Source: CALKYB01 sp964510575 (GTDB taxonomy: Bacteria; Bdellovibrionota_C; UBA2361; SZUA-149; CALKYB01). Taken from it: a DNA stretch of 64,000 nt. The translations under genes and the position numbers were made by a program. This document shows positions 8,577-18,371 of the stretch, piece by piece. Numbering within the stretch: the stretch's first letter is position 1; every line of letters starts with the position of its first letter. The stretch is taken from the NCBI GenBank assembly GCA_964510575.1, contig CAZECN010000008.1:27982-91981 (forward strand). The letters are read 5' to 3'. The notes below the pieces were generated by a model. The model saw only the letters and a list, made by a program, of their open reading frames with translations. It made no database searches and had not been told where the DNA came from.

Positions 8577-10818
8577 CTAGACCTCCATCGGTTATTTTAA
8601 AGGTTCCACTGTGTAGAACACTTTGAGTAGTCGAGTCTCTGATAGCCTTCACTATTTCGTGAGGTCTAAAAGGTTTAGGTATGAAGTCCGAGGCCCCGCT
8701 TTCAATGGCTCTTTCTCGATCAGAGTCGAATACGCAGGCACTTACTACTATTAGAGGCATGTTTGCCAATGGAGGAGCTGTTTCTTTTCTAATATAGTTG
8801 ATCAGATCGAGTCCACTTTCTCCTGGAATAGCAAGATCGACCAACGCAGCATCTATGGATTGGGATTGAGAAATAGTCTTTGCTTCTTTTACAGTAGTGG
8901 CACAGAAAGCTGCTCCACCTCCGCGGGTGACAATAGCTTCTAAAACCTGACATGTAGTTTCATTATCATCTACTATAAGGATATTGAGTCCATCCAGTCT
9001 GTTATCAACTCTACGTGTAGATTCCTCGTCAGGGCTGACCTGGTTTACTGAGCTAGAAGTGTCTAGAGGAATTAAGATCCAGAAGGTTGACCCTTTTCCT
9101 TCAACACTAGAAACACCTATTTTACCACCGTTTAGTTCTATTAATCTTTTAGTAAGTGATAGACCAATTCCAGTTCCAGTTTGAGTCTGACTATAACTAT
9201 CGACACCCCTTTCGAATCTAGTAAATAGCCTTCGTTGATGCTCTTCTGAGATACCAACTCCAGTATCGATGATCGATATTTTCACCTTATCTCCGACAAT
9301 CTCAGCGTCTACTTTAACTTTTCCGCCTTGAGGAGTGTATTTTATAGCATTAGAAATTAGGTTAATGATCACCTGCCTAATATGTCTAGGGTCAACCCAA
9401 GCTTTGACTCCTTTAAGAGCGCTTGCGTCTTCAGGTAAACCAATCAGCTCTAAGCCTTTACTGTTGGCATTTTGGAGCATCAACTTGTAGTTCTGCTTTA
9501 GAAGGGAAATTACCTCAACAGCACTAGGTTCAGCGATGTCCTTACCGGCTTCAATTTTAGAGAGGTTTAGAACTTCATCAATTAGGTCTCTTAGATGTTC
9601 ACTAGATTTTGCAATCGAATTGAGAGCTTCTTTTTGTTTTTGATTGGTCTCTCCGTAGACTCCATCACGTAGAACACTTGCGTATCCAATGATTCCTGTT
9701 AGAGGAGTTCTAAGCTCATGACTCATATTAGCTACAAATCTGCTTTTCGCCATATTGGCTTTTTCTGACTCAGACATTTGTACGGCTAAGTCTGCAGTTC
9801 TTTTTTCAACTAACTCTTCAAGTTTTTCAGTGTAAGCAGCGACTCGTTCTTGTGATCTTGAGTTTTCAACTGCAACTGCTGCAGCTTGGGCAAATTCCTT
9901 GAGCATTAAAGTGTTTTGGCTATTAAAAACAGTGTTCTGTTTAAAACCAACAAGAATAATACCAACCGTTTGTCCCTTAGCTTGAAGAGGGTAAGAATGA
10001 AAACAGCCAATTTTATTTTTAACCAAAAAGTTCAAGCTATCGTCTTTACGGCTGGACAGATCCGGAACAGAGGAAATGCCCCCGATGCGAAGAGAATTGG
10101 CTAGTAGGGTGTTTGAAACAGGAATTACAGCGGGTAAACTATTTCTTGGACAGCCGTAACTTCCACTTATCTCCATTTTGTCTTGTTCTTCATTTAGTAG
10201 AAAGATTAATGAAGTGTCAGCTCCGAATCTAAATGCAATCTCCCTTGAGATTGTTTTCGAAATTCTGCCGAGATCCGATCCAGATACAACCAACTGATTT
10301 AGCTCCGAGAGAACTTCAAGCCTTTCTCTATTAGTTCGAATCTCTGTTTTTAGCTGAAGTTTTTCGTAGGCGATGCCACAGGCCCAAGCGAGTTCTCGTA
10401 AGCAGGCAATAATTTCTTGGCTTGGCTCTGCCATATGCATTACTCCCAGTTTACCAAGCTTGTCATCAGCGCAATTGACATCGACGTAAGTTAGGCTAGT
10501 GCCAACCAAGTATACACCAGTTCCGTTTTTAGCTACCTTAGCTGGAGTTGATGCATCTTCTTGAAGCGGGACAACTTGCTTACCCAAGTTCGCAACTCGT
10601 TCAAGATGAGAGCTTGAGGAGTTTTTTACTGAAGGTAGAAGGAGAGTTGCGGAATGAACACCTGGCAACCTTAGGGAGTAGGTGACTATAGCGGCTAAAC
10701 TTTTTCTGGGATCAGACTCAACCTGGAACAGTTTCCGTACGAATCCTCGACAAAAATCGAGATGAGAAAGGCCTTGCCTTCCCGTTATATTTTTTTCGCC
10801 CTTCTTGGACATAAACAA
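8566..10818 (-). CDS. hybrid sensor histidine kinase (GAF-GAF-HisKA-HATPase-REC)
   Basis: This 750-residue soluble kinase has two GAF-like sensor regions (about 30-155 and 165-320), a short coiled coil (320-350), a HisKA domain with the phospho-His at 367 (MSHELRTPL), and a HATPase_c domain (N-box NLISNAIKYTP around 486, DTGVGIS at 518, GTGIGLS at 548). The C-terminal receiver has DD at 617-618, the acceptor Asp at 661 (VDLAIPGESG) and Lys 715 (IPKPF). No membrane segment is seen, so it senses a cytoplasmic cue. It is the first gene of the operon. ATG triplets at 10818 and 10812 are both possible starts. Confidence 0.92.
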   Translation of the reverse strand: MFMSKKGEKNITGRQGLSHLDFCRGFVRKLFQVESDPRKSLAAIVTYSLRLPGVHSATLLLPSVKNSSSSHLERVANLGKQVVPLQEDASTPAKVAKNGTGVYLVGTSLTYVDVNCADDKLGKLGVMHMAEPSQEIIACLRELAWACGIAYEKLQLKTEIRTNRERLEVLSELNQLVVSGSDLGRISKTISREIAFRFGADTSLIFLLNEEQDKMEISGSYGCPRNSLPAVIPVSNTLLANSLRIGGISSVPDLSSRKDDSLNFLVKNKIGCFHSYPLQAKGQTVGIILVGFKQNTVFNSQNTLMLKEFAQAAAVAVENSRSQERVAAYTEKLEELVEKRTADLAVQMSESEKANMAKSRFVANMSHELRTPLTGIIGYASVLRDGVYGETNQKQKEALNSIAKSSEHLRDLIDEVLNLSKIEAGKDIAEPSAVEVISLLKQNYKLMLQNANSKGLELIGLPEDASALKGVKAWVDPRHIRQVIINLISNAIKYTPQGGKVKVDAEIVGDKVKISIIDTGVGISEEHQRRLFTRFERGVDSYSQTQTGTGIGLSLTKRLIELNGGKIGVSSVEGKGSTFWILIPLDTSSSVNQVSPDEESTRRVDNRLDGLNILIVDDNETTCQVLEAIVTRGGGAAFCATTVKEAKTISQSQSIDAALVDLAIPGESGLDLINYIRKETAPPLANMPLIVVSACVFDSDRERAIESGASDFIPKPFRPHEIVKAIRDSTTQSVLHSGTFKITDGGLGGS

Positions 10819-11062
10819 TTACTATAAAACCCTTAATTTCCTTGGCCATTTTTCTGTGGAAACTGGGAGATTCTCCTATTATCTAGATCGACAGATAGAA
10901 AGGTGGACTTGAGCGAGACTTAGATCTGAAAGAGGGAAAAATTAATGTGAAAAACTTAATAATATTAGGAGCATAGCTAAGTGCTAGATTCGATATCACC
11001 TCTTAAATTGAATCTTTGGACGAATTAAGGCGAAAAATTTCGGTTTTAGACTGCTAAGTGAC

Positions 11063-14038
11063 TTAAAGCAGTTCTGGAAGAAAGCCACTTCTAAAGGTAT
11101 TTTCAGTGAGGCATTGTGTGTTTACAAACTCTTTCAGGTAGTCCGGCCCTCCTGCTTTAGTACCAAGACCTGACATTTTTGCGCCCCCAAAGGGCTGACG
11201 TCCAACTATTGCACCAGTAGATTTTCTGTTTATATAGAGGTTCCCGGCTTGAAAAAATTTCTTTGCTCTCTCTAAATTTTTTGGATTTCTGGAATAAACA
11301 GATCCAGTTAGTCCGAAACGAGAGTCGTTTGCTAACTCAAGAGCTTTTTCGAAACTATCACACACTGTTATAGCTAAGACAGGGCCAAACACTTCTTTAG
11401 TCCAGATAGAATCCGTTTGTTTAACTTGATCGAAAATAATTGGTCTTAAAAAATAACCTTTATCTAGCGCAGGGCTTTGAGGGTATTCGTAAAGTTTTTT
11501 GCAGGATCCCTTCGTTTCTTCAACGATTTTTCTAACATGTTCTAGGTGCTCTGCATTGACTAGAGGACCTAAAACTTTGTCAGGCTCCCAAGCCGGACCA
11601 ATCTCTAGGCTATCAAGTGCTTGAACAAGTCGATGTTTAAACTTTTGATATGTTGTAGGGCTTACAATAATTGCTCTAGAACAGGCACTACACTTTTGTC
11701 CTTGAAAACCAAAGCTAGCTTTTAAAACTCCCGATACAGCCTGATCCAGGTCAGCATCGGAGTCTACTATAGTTGCATTCTTGCCACCCATCTCAGCGAT
11801 AACTCTTTTTACATGAATTTGCTTCTCCGAGGGAGCACTTGCTGCTAACTGATTAATCCTCAGACCTACCGCTTTCGAGCCAGTGAAGGCAATTGTTACC
11901 ACGTCGGGGTGTCTTACTAAGGAATCTCCTATTTCTTCTCCAAGCCCTGGCAAGAAAGCTAAGGCGGAAGATGGAACACCAGCCTCAATTGCTAAGTCGT
12001 ATAGTTTTTTAGCTACTATTGAAGCTTGTTCTGCAGGTTTAAGGAGAACAGAATTGCCCGTAATCAATGCTGCAGTCATCATGCCACATGGAATAGCCAA
12101 GGGAAAATTCCAAGGACCTATTACTGCAGTTACTCCTCTAGCTTTGTAGACGAGTCTATTATCTTCTCCGGGTAAGGAAAGAACACCGCGTTCTAAATAC
12201 ATTCGCTGGGCTTGTTCGCAGTAATAGTTAATGAAATCTATTGCCTCAGCAACTTCTCCATCCGCTTCCTCTATGCTTTTTCCGATTTCGATCACTAGTT
12301 CTGCAATAAAAGATTCCTTTTGTTTAGCGAGAAGATTGGACATTCTTTTGAAGACTTCAATACGATCCTCGTATCTCGTAGATGACCAATTAGCAAAGCC
12401 CTCAGCTAAAGACTGAACGCAATCGTTTAGAGTAGATAAGGAAGAGAGATTAATTTTTCCAATCTTTAAACTTTTTTCTGAAGGGCATCTAGTTTCTATA
12501 AGATTAGAGCATGCTATCTGGCGCCCCTTGATAATCGGTTTGATTACTTTCGGGCCTCTATTGGCTCCGCTTAGAGCCGTTTGAATTGCTTCAGATACTA
12601 AACTTCTGTCCTTCTCTAATGAGAGGTCTAGAGGGGATTCGTTTTGAAAGCCATATTTTTCTTTAGTTGTAGATGGCTCGTCTGGGATTGGTTTGGCAAG
12701 GAGCTGTTCAGGTGTTTCGTCTTCGTGAAACTTTTGCCGAAGGAATCCTTCATTCGAGGTATTCTCCAGTAGTCTTCTAACTAGATAGCCCATTCCAGGA
12801 ATCAGCTCCCCAATTGGAACATAGTCTCTTGTTAGATACCCCTTTTGAGCAAAGCCGTCTTTGATTGGTTCTGCCATGCCATAGAGAAATTGAAACTCAA
12901 AATTTTTGGTGTCGACACCTCTAAGCCTGGCGTAGGCGGCAACTGAGGCAAGGCTTCTAATATTATGAGATCCAAAGGCTGAATATATCAGTTCACTATT
13001 ATCCAGAAGTGTCTTTGAAAGTTTTTCATAATTGGCATCGGTGGAGGATTTTCTAATAAAGAGTGGATTAGCCCAGCCATTTTGCTCAGCTACCATTGAC
13101 TCATAGTCCCAGTAAGCGCCTTTGACCAAGCGAATGGACAGAGGCTGATCATGTTTTTTTGAAAATGAAATTAATTGCTCTAGGTCATTTTCAGTTCTTT
13201 TGGCATAAGCTTGTAAAACGATACCTAGGCCGTCCCAGCCAACTAACTTGGAGTCGCTCAGCACCCTGGAAAGAGTTTCAAGTGCAACTGGCACGAAATG
13301 AGATTCTTCCATATCGATACAAAGAGCACATTTATTTTCTTTGGCTTTTAAGGCGAGGTCTAGAAATCTTTCAGTGAGAGTATCTACGGAGCGACCATGA
13401 TTTAAGGGACGAGCTTGGGAGTATAGAGTTGAAAGTTTAACTGAGATTTGAGCTCGATGTCTTAAGCCTCTATGTCCTGCGTAGGATTTTAGGAAACTCC
13501 TTCTGTTTATTAGTTGAGATGATAGAGTTTCAATTAGAGAAAGGTATTTGTCGCGGTAAGCTAGACTTTCATTTTTGCTAAGAACAGCGTCGCCTAAAAA
13601 ACAGGTGATAAAAGCCCTCTCTTCGTCAAGGAGTGCTGATAGCTTAGGCATTGCAAGTTCAATATTTCCCCCAGAGATAAAACTATCAGCTACATTTTCT
13701 ACCTGTTGGCGGATGATTGGTGCAGCAAGTCTAGAGGATATTCTTCCGGGCTTGAGATAGAGAGCTGTCTTCAAAGCGGCAGGTAGACTATCCGCGACTT
13801 GAGAGAAGTATTCTCTGGCGTGTTCCACTAGCTCCAGGTCATTGTCGAGGACAGGTAGAACATCAATAAAGCGAAAAAGACGAGTTTTGAAAGCCGGGTT
13901 CTTCATAGACCAGTCTAGCAGCCAGGAATTATAGAACTCTCTGGTGAAGATGGATTGACTAGTTTGGTCTACGAATTCGATTATCTCTCTACCAAAGTTC
14001 TGAATTTCCTGTTCTAGGCTTTCACTGTTTATCGCCAA
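11063..14038 (-). CDS. putA: bifunctional proline dehydrogenase / L-glutamate-semialdehyde dehydrogenase
   Basis: This 991-residue protein joins an FAD-dependent proline dehydrogenase barrel (about 90-460; RLVKGAYWDYE, FQFLYGMAEP) to a P5C/aldehyde dehydrogenase (about 500-980; GPWNFPLAIPCG, AFTGSKAVG, EMGGKNA). The ALDH Cys is at 783 in GQKCSAC. It oxidises proline to glutamate with channelling between the two sites. The length is that of a minimal PutA: there is no N-terminal ribbon-helix-helix DNA-binding domain, so it should not autoregulate. It lies alone on the minus strand, near the leucine-degradation genes, in what looks like an amino-acid catabolism zone. Confidence 0.95.
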   Translation of the reverse strand: MAINSESLEQEIQNFGREIIEFVDQTSQSIFTREFYNSWLLDWSMKNPAFKTRLFRFIDVLPVLDNDLELVEHAREYFSQVADSLPAALKTALYLKPGRISSRLAAPIIRQQVENVADSFISGGNIELAMPKLSALLDEERAFITCFLGDAVLSKNESLAYRDKYLSLIETLSSQLINRRSFLKSYAGHRGLRHRAQISVKLSTLYSQARPLNHGRSVDTLTERFLDLALKAKENKCALCIDMEESHFVPVALETLSRVLSDSKLVGWDGLGIVLQAYAKRTENDLEQLISFSKKHDQPLSIRLVKGAYWDYESMVAEQNGWANPLFIRKSSTDANYEKLSKTLLDNSELIYSAFGSHNIRSLASVAAYARLRGVDTKNFEFQFLYGMAEPIKDGFAQKGYLTRDYVPIGELIPGMGYLVRRLLENTSNEGFLRQKFHEDETPEQLLAKPIPDEPSTTKEKYGFQNESPLDLSLEKDRSLVSEAIQTALSGANRGPKVIKPIIKGRQIACSNLIETRCPSEKSLKIGKINLSSLSTLNDCVQSLAEGFANWSSTRYEDRIEVFKRMSNLLAKQKESFIAELVIEIGKSIEEADGEVAEAIDFINYYCEQAQRMYLERGVLSLPGEDNRLVYKARGVTAVIGPWNFPLAIPCGMMTAALITGNSVLLKPAEQASIVAKKLYDLAIEAGVPSSALAFLPGLGEEIGDSLVRHPDVVTIAFTGSKAVGLRINQLAASAPSEKQIHVKRVIAEMGGKNATIVDSDADLDQAVSGVLKASFGFQGQKCSACSRAIIVSPTTYQKFKHRLVQALDSLEIGPAWEPDKVLGPLVNAEHLEHVRKIVEETKGSCKKLYEYPQSPALDKGYFLRPIIFDQVKQTDSIWTKEVFGPVLAITVCDSFEKALELANDSRFGLTGSVYSRNPKNLERAKKFFQAGNLYINRKSTGAIVGRQPFGGAKMSGLGTKAGGPDYLKEFVNTQCLTENTFRSGFLPELL

Positions 14039-14160
14039 AACTTGCTCCTTCTTGCTGCCTTTTGGGGTGTTTGCTTCCGATTTGCCCGCTTTAATAGGGC
14101 TTTAGGGATTGTAGAAATTTATCTTTTCCAACAAAAGCAAAAATTGTTAGATCTAGGGTC

Positions 14161-14188
14161 TGTATCAAGTAATTTATTGATTGATACA
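14161..14188. repeat. hairpin between putA and the 116-aa membrane gene
   Basis: TGTATCAA and TTGATACA form a perfect 8-bp inverted repeat with a 12-nt spacer, 35 nt before the + strand start at 14223. The symmetry would suit an operator or a weak leader hairpin for the small membrane gene; no regulator is identified. Confidence 0.35.
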
Positions 14189-14222
14189 CAGCTACAATTT
14201 TAGGAGAGCTTAGGGGACAGTC

Positions 14223-14573
14223 ATGGTTCAGTACTATACTGACAAAAACAAGGCTAGAATTACTGCAGATGCTATTGCTATTAGCCATTTCATCGTAGCT
14301 AATGTCGTTATATTGCTAGGGGTCTTATTCCCAAAGAACAAGGTCTTTGCTCTTTTTCTTAGCCACCATTCCAATACACCCGGGGTGGATTTTGTTTATC
14401 AAATTATGGATAAGCCGGTCTACAAGATGTTTAGGGGAACGGCAGAGGGGTTCCGTGGGACTAATGACTTTATGTTCTTTCTGAGTGCAGAGGCTATTAT
14501 TATTCTTGGTTCTTTTTTCTACGGTTTAATTGCTTACTTTATGCTTTCGATGTTTCTCAAGCTGACTAGATAG
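14223..14573 (+). CDS. hypothetical small membrane protein, 116 aa
   Basis: I do not recognise this family. Two hydrophobic helices are clear: about 20-40 (SHFIVANVVILLGVLF) and about 86-112 (AEAIIILGSFFYGLIAYFML). Between them is a 45-residue loop with KPVYKMFRGTAEGFRG, rich in aromatic and basic residues. The ATG at 14223 follows the purine-rich stretch AGGGGACAGTC. It lies between putA and mccA, opposite to both, and its end is 10 nt from the mccA stop. The two-helix hairpin topology suggests an inner-membrane accessory protein, but no function can be assigned. Confidence 0.6.
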   Translation: MVQYYTDKNKARITADAIAISHFIVANVVILLGVLFPKNKVFALFLSHHSNTPGVDFVYQIMDKPVYKMFRGTAEGFRGTNDFMFFLSAEAIIILGSFFYGLIAYFMLSMFLKLTR

Positions 14574-14583
14574 TATTCTTTAT

Positions 14584-16560
14584 TTAAGATCCTGGATCGA
14601 CTTCAATTAACTTAGTGCCCATTTCTACAGTTTGGCCTTCAGAAACTTCTACGGCAGTTACTAAACCATCGTAGCTAGCAATAACGGGATGTTCCATTTT
14701 CATAGATTCCAAAAGAACTAGTACCTGTCCCTTTTCAACTTTCTCTCCTTTTTTAACCCGAACTTCGACTATGCTTCCAGGTAAGGGGGACACGACTTCC
14801 GATTGAGAAGATAGCTGACCAATTCTCGTAGCAGGGGTAGGGGAGATTAGGTAACGGAAGCCCTCAATATTTAGGTCGAGTTCTAAACCGTTTGTTGACT
14901 CCACTCGAGTAGAAAAGGAAAATTGTTTGGAATTTAGCTTTGCTTTTCCTTTGAGATCCCTGTTTGCTTGAATTTCCAGAAAAGCTATTTTCATTTCGTC
15001 TTTGGTACCGACTTTAACTTGAAAGGCTTCCTTTCCACTATCTTCAACACTGACTCGATCCTTCTCACTCCCTACACATGAATTGACAGTTAGGTTGTGT
15101 GCTACTGGGCCAGATAAGGAAAGTGGGTTGAGTCTTGAATTTGATGAGAGTGAATGTTCTCTTAGTGCTCCTGCAAAAGCTAAAACCTCCTCCAAGCTTA
15201 GAGAGGGTGAAGGACTAAGGTTTTCGAAATTCTCTTCGAGAAATCTGGTAGTTGGATGAGAACTTTGGTCAAGGTAAAGATTAAGCAGAGACTGTAGTAA
15301 GGGTATATTAGTTTGCAGTCCTGATATTTCAGTCTCCTTTAAAGCAGCTAGTAGAGACCTAGCAGCTTCTTCTCGACTTTCTTCCACGGCAATCATCTTG
15401 CAGAGTAAGGAATCGTAGTCTCCACCAATTCGCAAAGACTGACAGAGGTTATGGTCAATTCGTAGATTTTTGCTTTCCGTGGGTAAGGAAAGGTTCGTGA
15501 TTAAACCAGTTTGTGGAAGGAGGTTTCCAACGGGGTTTTCAGCGCAAATTCTTAGTTCAATGGCTACAGTGGAAGGAGAGATCTTGCTAGGGTCCAATTT
15601 TAAGCTTTCACCAGTGGCGACTTTTAGATGCTCCTCTACTAGGTCTAATTCACAGAGTAGTTCGGTGACTGGATGTTCCACCTGAATTCGAGGATTAACT
15701 TCGAGTAAGAAATAGTCCTCGCTCTCAGAGTCAACTAGAAACTCGACTGTAGCCAGGCCTCTCAGAGAGGCTGCTTTCCCTAAAACAACAGAGTCTTTGA
15801 AAAGCTTTTCTCTTAGTTTTTTGGAAAGACCTTCTGCAGGAGCAATTTCGATGATTTTTTGGTGTCTACGCTGTAGGCTACAATCGCGGTCGAAAAGATG
15901 ACAGCAATTCTTACCATCTCCAATCACCTGAACTTCTATATGCCGGGCATTTAAGATTGCTCTTTCTGCAATTAATTCGCTCGAAGCAAAGGCTTTCTCC
16001 GCCTCTCGGCGGGCAGAAACAATTGAATCGTCTAGTTCTTCAATCTTTCTGACCAAACGCATTCCTTTTCCACCTCCCCCGTGGGCGGCTTTGATCATCA
16101 AAGGAAGGCCTATGGATTCTGCCAATTCTTGACTGGAGACACCATTTCTCAGCTCCAATCCCTTGGGTATTGAAACTTTATTCTTAGTAGCAAGTTCTCT
16201 GGTTTTTAGTTTGTCGCCAAAAAGCTTCAAGGTTTTGGAGCTTGGTCCAATGAAGTTTAGCTTGTTTTCTTCGCAAAGCTTAGCAAGTTGGGCGTTTTCT
16301 GAAAGAAAACCATAACCAGGATGAATTGCGTCAGAGTTACTATCTAGAGCAGCTTGAACAATAGTTTCCGGTTCTAGGTAGGCTAGGGAATGACCTATTC
16401 TCAAGCTAAGGTCTGTTTCTCTCAGGTGCGGTAACTGTCGGTCTTTATCACTATAGACAGCTACTGTTTCAATGCCTAGTCTTTGACAGGTGCGATTGAT
16501 CCGACGAGCGATTTCTCCACGATTAGCTATTAGTATTCTTTTGATGCTACTCAAGGTCAT
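14584..16560 (-). CDS. mccA: methylcrotonyl-CoA carboxylase biotin-carrying (alpha) subunit
   Basis: This 658-residue biotin-dependent carboxylase subunit has an N-terminal biotin carboxylase (ILIANRGEIARR, AAHGGGGKGMR, FLEVNPRIQVEHPVTE) and a C-terminal biotinyl domain whose biotin Lys is about residue 621 in ESMKMEHP. The ATG at 16560 is chosen: it lies one base after the mccB stop (TAAGATG), whereas the longer frame would need a TTG inside mccB. Its partner is a clear methylcrotonyl-type carboxyltransferase, so the complex probably carboxylates 3-methylcrotonyl-CoA in leucine breakdown. A propionyl- or geranyl-CoA specificity is the alternative. Confidence 0.9.
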   Translation of the reverse strand: MTLSSIKRILIANRGEIARRINRTCQRLGIETVAVYSDKDRQLPHLRETDLSLRIGHSLAYLEPETIVQAALDSNSDAIHPGYGFLSENAQLAKLCEENKLNFIGPSSKTLKLFGDKLKTRELATKNKVSIPKGLELRNGVSSQELAESIGLPLMIKAAHGGGGKGMRLVRKIEELDDSIVSARREAEKAFASSELIAERAILNARHIEVQVIGDGKNCCHLFDRDCSLQRRHQKIIEIAPAEGLSKKLREKLFKDSVVLGKAASLRGLATVEFLVDSESEDYFLLEVNPRIQVEHPVTELLCELDLVEEHLKVATGESLKLDPSKISPSTVAIELRICAENPVGNLLPQTGLITNLSLPTESKNLRIDHNLCQSLRIGGDYDSLLCKMIAVEESREEAARSLLAALKETEISGLQTNIPLLQSLLNLYLDQSSHPTTRFLEENFENLSPSPSLSLEEVLAFAGALREHSLSSNSRLNPLSLSGPVAHNLTVNSCVGSEKDRVSVEDSGKEAFQVKVGTKDEMKIAFLEIQANRDLKGKAKLNSKQFSFSTRVESTNGLELDLNIEGFRYLISPTPATRIGQLSSQSEVVSPLPGSIVEVRVKKGEKVEKGQVLVLLESMKMEHPVIASYDGLVTAVEVSEGQTVEMGTKLIEVDPGS

Positions 16561-16561
16561 C

Positions 16562-18154
16562 TTACATTCTGAAGATGCCAAAGGACTCGGGTTGCTGTTT
16601 ACTGCAATCTGGGCTGCAACCTAAAGCTAAGGCTAGAGTTTCCCTAGTGTATAGAGGGTCAATTATTCCATCATCCCAAAGTAAGCTGGTGGCGTGAAAA
16701 GCATTGCCCTCTTTTTCATATTTATCTTGAACCTCAGCTTTCATCTTTTTAATCTCTGCGGCTGACTTTTTCGATACTTCGGCAAGAACATTTGCGGCTT
16801 GCTCCCCTCCCATTACGGAAATTCGTGAGCCAGGCCATGCGAATAGAAATCTGGGATCATAGGCCCTGCCACACATACCGTAGTTGCCAGCACCAAATGA
16901 GCCACCCATAATTAAAGTGTATTTGGGCACGGAACAGGTAGAGACAGCGTTAACCATTTTGGCCCCATGTTTGGCGATTCCTCCATGTTCAAATTCCTTT
17001 CCAACCATGAATCCAGAAATGTTCTGTAGGAAAAGGATGGGTGTTCGTCTTCTGTCACAAATTTGAACAAAGTGGGCAACCTTCAAAGCTGATTCACTAA
17101 AGAGAATTCCATCGTTAGCTATGATTCCAACATCAAAGCCTCGGATTCTAGCAAAGCCACATTTTACTGTTTCACCAAACCCAGCCTTAAACTGTTCAAA
17201 TCGAGAGCCGTCAACGAGTCGAGCTATTATTTCAAGCACAGGAGGGGATTTTCTGAGATCGGTTCCGAATAGCCCATATATTTCGGAAGGGTCGTAGGCA
17301 GGCTCTTCTATGCTAGAAGAAGGCTGTAGTCTTCCTGGCATACTATTTTTAGTGGTGGCAACAATCTCCCTTAGCTTAGAGAGTGCCTGACCTTCATCCT
17401 CGACTAAGTGGTCAGCAACTCCGCTAATGTTGCAATGCACATCAGCTCCGCCAAGTTCCTCGGCGGTAACTTCTTCTCCAGTAGCAGCCTTAACTAAGGG
17501 AGGGCCACCTAAAAAAATACTTGAGTTGCCTCTTACCATTATCGCTTCATCGCTCATCGCAGGAACATAGGCGCCACCAGCAGTGCAAGAGCCAAGGACT
17601 GCTGAAATTTGAGGTATACCTCTTTTACTCATATTTGATTGGTTGAAAAAAATTCTCCCAAAATGATCTCTGTCAGGAAAGACTTCACTTTGAAGAGGTA
17701 AGAAAGCCCCGCCACTGTCTACAAGGTGTATGCAAGGAAGGAAGTTATCATCGGCAATGGCTTGAGCCCTTAAGTGTTTTTTTACGGACAGGGGGAAATA
17801 AGTTCCACCTTTAACAGAGGGATTGTTTGCAATTATCATTGAAACAGTCCCAGCCACGGAAGCAATTACTGCTCTAACACCTGCTCCAGGGGGAACCCCG
17901 TCGTATTGATCCAGCCCAGCCAGTGATCCTATTTCAAGAATCGGAGAGCCCGGATCTATCAAACGCTGTATTCGCTCTTGAGTAGGGAATTGATTCTTAT
18001 CTTTTAAACGACCAAGAGATTTTTCTGATTCTGGATAACAAGCAATGCTTTGTAAGTCGTTAAGCTTTTCAATGAGTAGACGATATTCGGACTCATTGTT
18101 TTTGAACTTTTCAGAACGAGTGGAGAGAGTTGATTTAATTATGCTCATAACCAT
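16562..18154 (-). CDS. mccB: methylcrotonyl-CoA carboxylase carboxyltransferase (beta) subunit
   Basis: This 530-residue crotonase-fold carboxyltransferase has sequence typical of the MCC beta branch: IHLVDSGGAFLPLQ, FGRIFFNQSNMSK, GSCTAGGAYVPAMSDE, FLGGPPLVKAATGEE and EELGGADVH. The acyl-CoA and biotin sites lie in its two halves. It is the first gene of the mccB-mccA pair and acts in leucine catabolism after isovaleryl-CoA dehydrogenase, which is not in this window. Start codons at 18154 and 18148 (MVM) are both possible. A minus-strand terminator just upstream insulates it from the small FlgM-like gene. Confidence 0.92.
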   Translation of the reverse strand: MVMSIIKSTLSTRSEKFKNNESEYRLLIEKLNDLQSIACYPESEKSLGRLKDKNQFPTQERIQRLIDPGSPILEIGSLAGLDQYDGVPPGAGVRAVIASVAGTVSMIIANNPSVKGGTYFPLSVKKHLRAQAIADDNFLPCIHLVDSGGAFLPLQSEVFPDRDHFGRIFFNQSNMSKRGIPQISAVLGSCTAGGAYVPAMSDEAIMVRGNSSIFLGGPPLVKAATGEEVTAEELGGADVHCNISGVADHLVEDEGQALSKLREIVATTKNSMPGRLQPSSSIEEPAYDPSEIYGLFGTDLRKSPPVLEIIARLVDGSRFEQFKAGFGETVKCGFARIRGFDVGIIANDGILFSESALKVAHFVQICDRRRTPILFLQNISGFMVGKEFEHGGIAKHGAKMVNAVSTCSVPKYTLIMGGSFGAGNYGMCGRAYDPRFLFAWPGSRISVMGGEQAANVLAEVSKKSAAEIKKMKAEVQDKYEKEGNAFHATSLLWDDGIIDPLYTRETLALALGCSPDCSKQQPESFGIFRM

Positions 18155-18200
18155 GACTATGGCTGTGAACAGAACCTTTTGTCCAGAAGCAAAGGGTCCA

Positions 18201-18233
18201 TTTTTACTTTAAACACACCGGTTAAAGTAAAAA
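18201..18233. repeat. AT-rich hairpin adjoining the terminator
   Basis: TTTTTACTTTAA (18201-18212) and its perfect complement (18222-18233) form a 12-bp stem with a 9-nt loop. Its right arm shares the T-tract of the neighbouring terminator, so on the minus strand the two structures compete for the same bases. Confidence 0.45.
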
Positions 18234-18258
18234 AAGGCCTGTGGGGAACAGGCCTTTT
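18225..18258 (-). terminator. intrinsic terminator of the FlgM-like gene
   Basis: Read on the minus strand, AAAAGGCCTGT pairs perfectly with ACAGGCCTTTT (11 bp) around a 5-nt loop, followed by a run of Ts. It ends transcription from the gene at 18372-18596 before mccB begins. Confidence 0.85.
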
Positions 18259-18281
18259 AGCGTAGTCGATTATTTTAGTAG

Positions 18282-18355
18282 ATGTTGAGCTCTAAGGCTC
18301 AACGATAACATTGTTAGTACTCGAACTCTTTAGTCCGAGTTTTAAGGACCATAGT
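18282..18355. repeat. cluster of three small hairpins in the 3' region
   Basis: Between the FlgM-like stop and its terminator lie GTTGAGC/GCTCAAC (about 18283-18302), ACTCG/CGAGT (about 18318-18336) and GGAC/GTCC (about 18347-18362). They lie on the transcript of the small gene and may fold as a structured 3' UTR; no known motif is recognised. Confidence 0.35.
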
Positions 18356-18371
18356 TTAGTCCCTAATAGGC

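Noticed and set aside
11030..11062. AAATTTCGGTTTT next to the putA stop, matching the repeat loop core
   Set aside because: No paired arms at the expected spacing were found on either side; probably a chance match.
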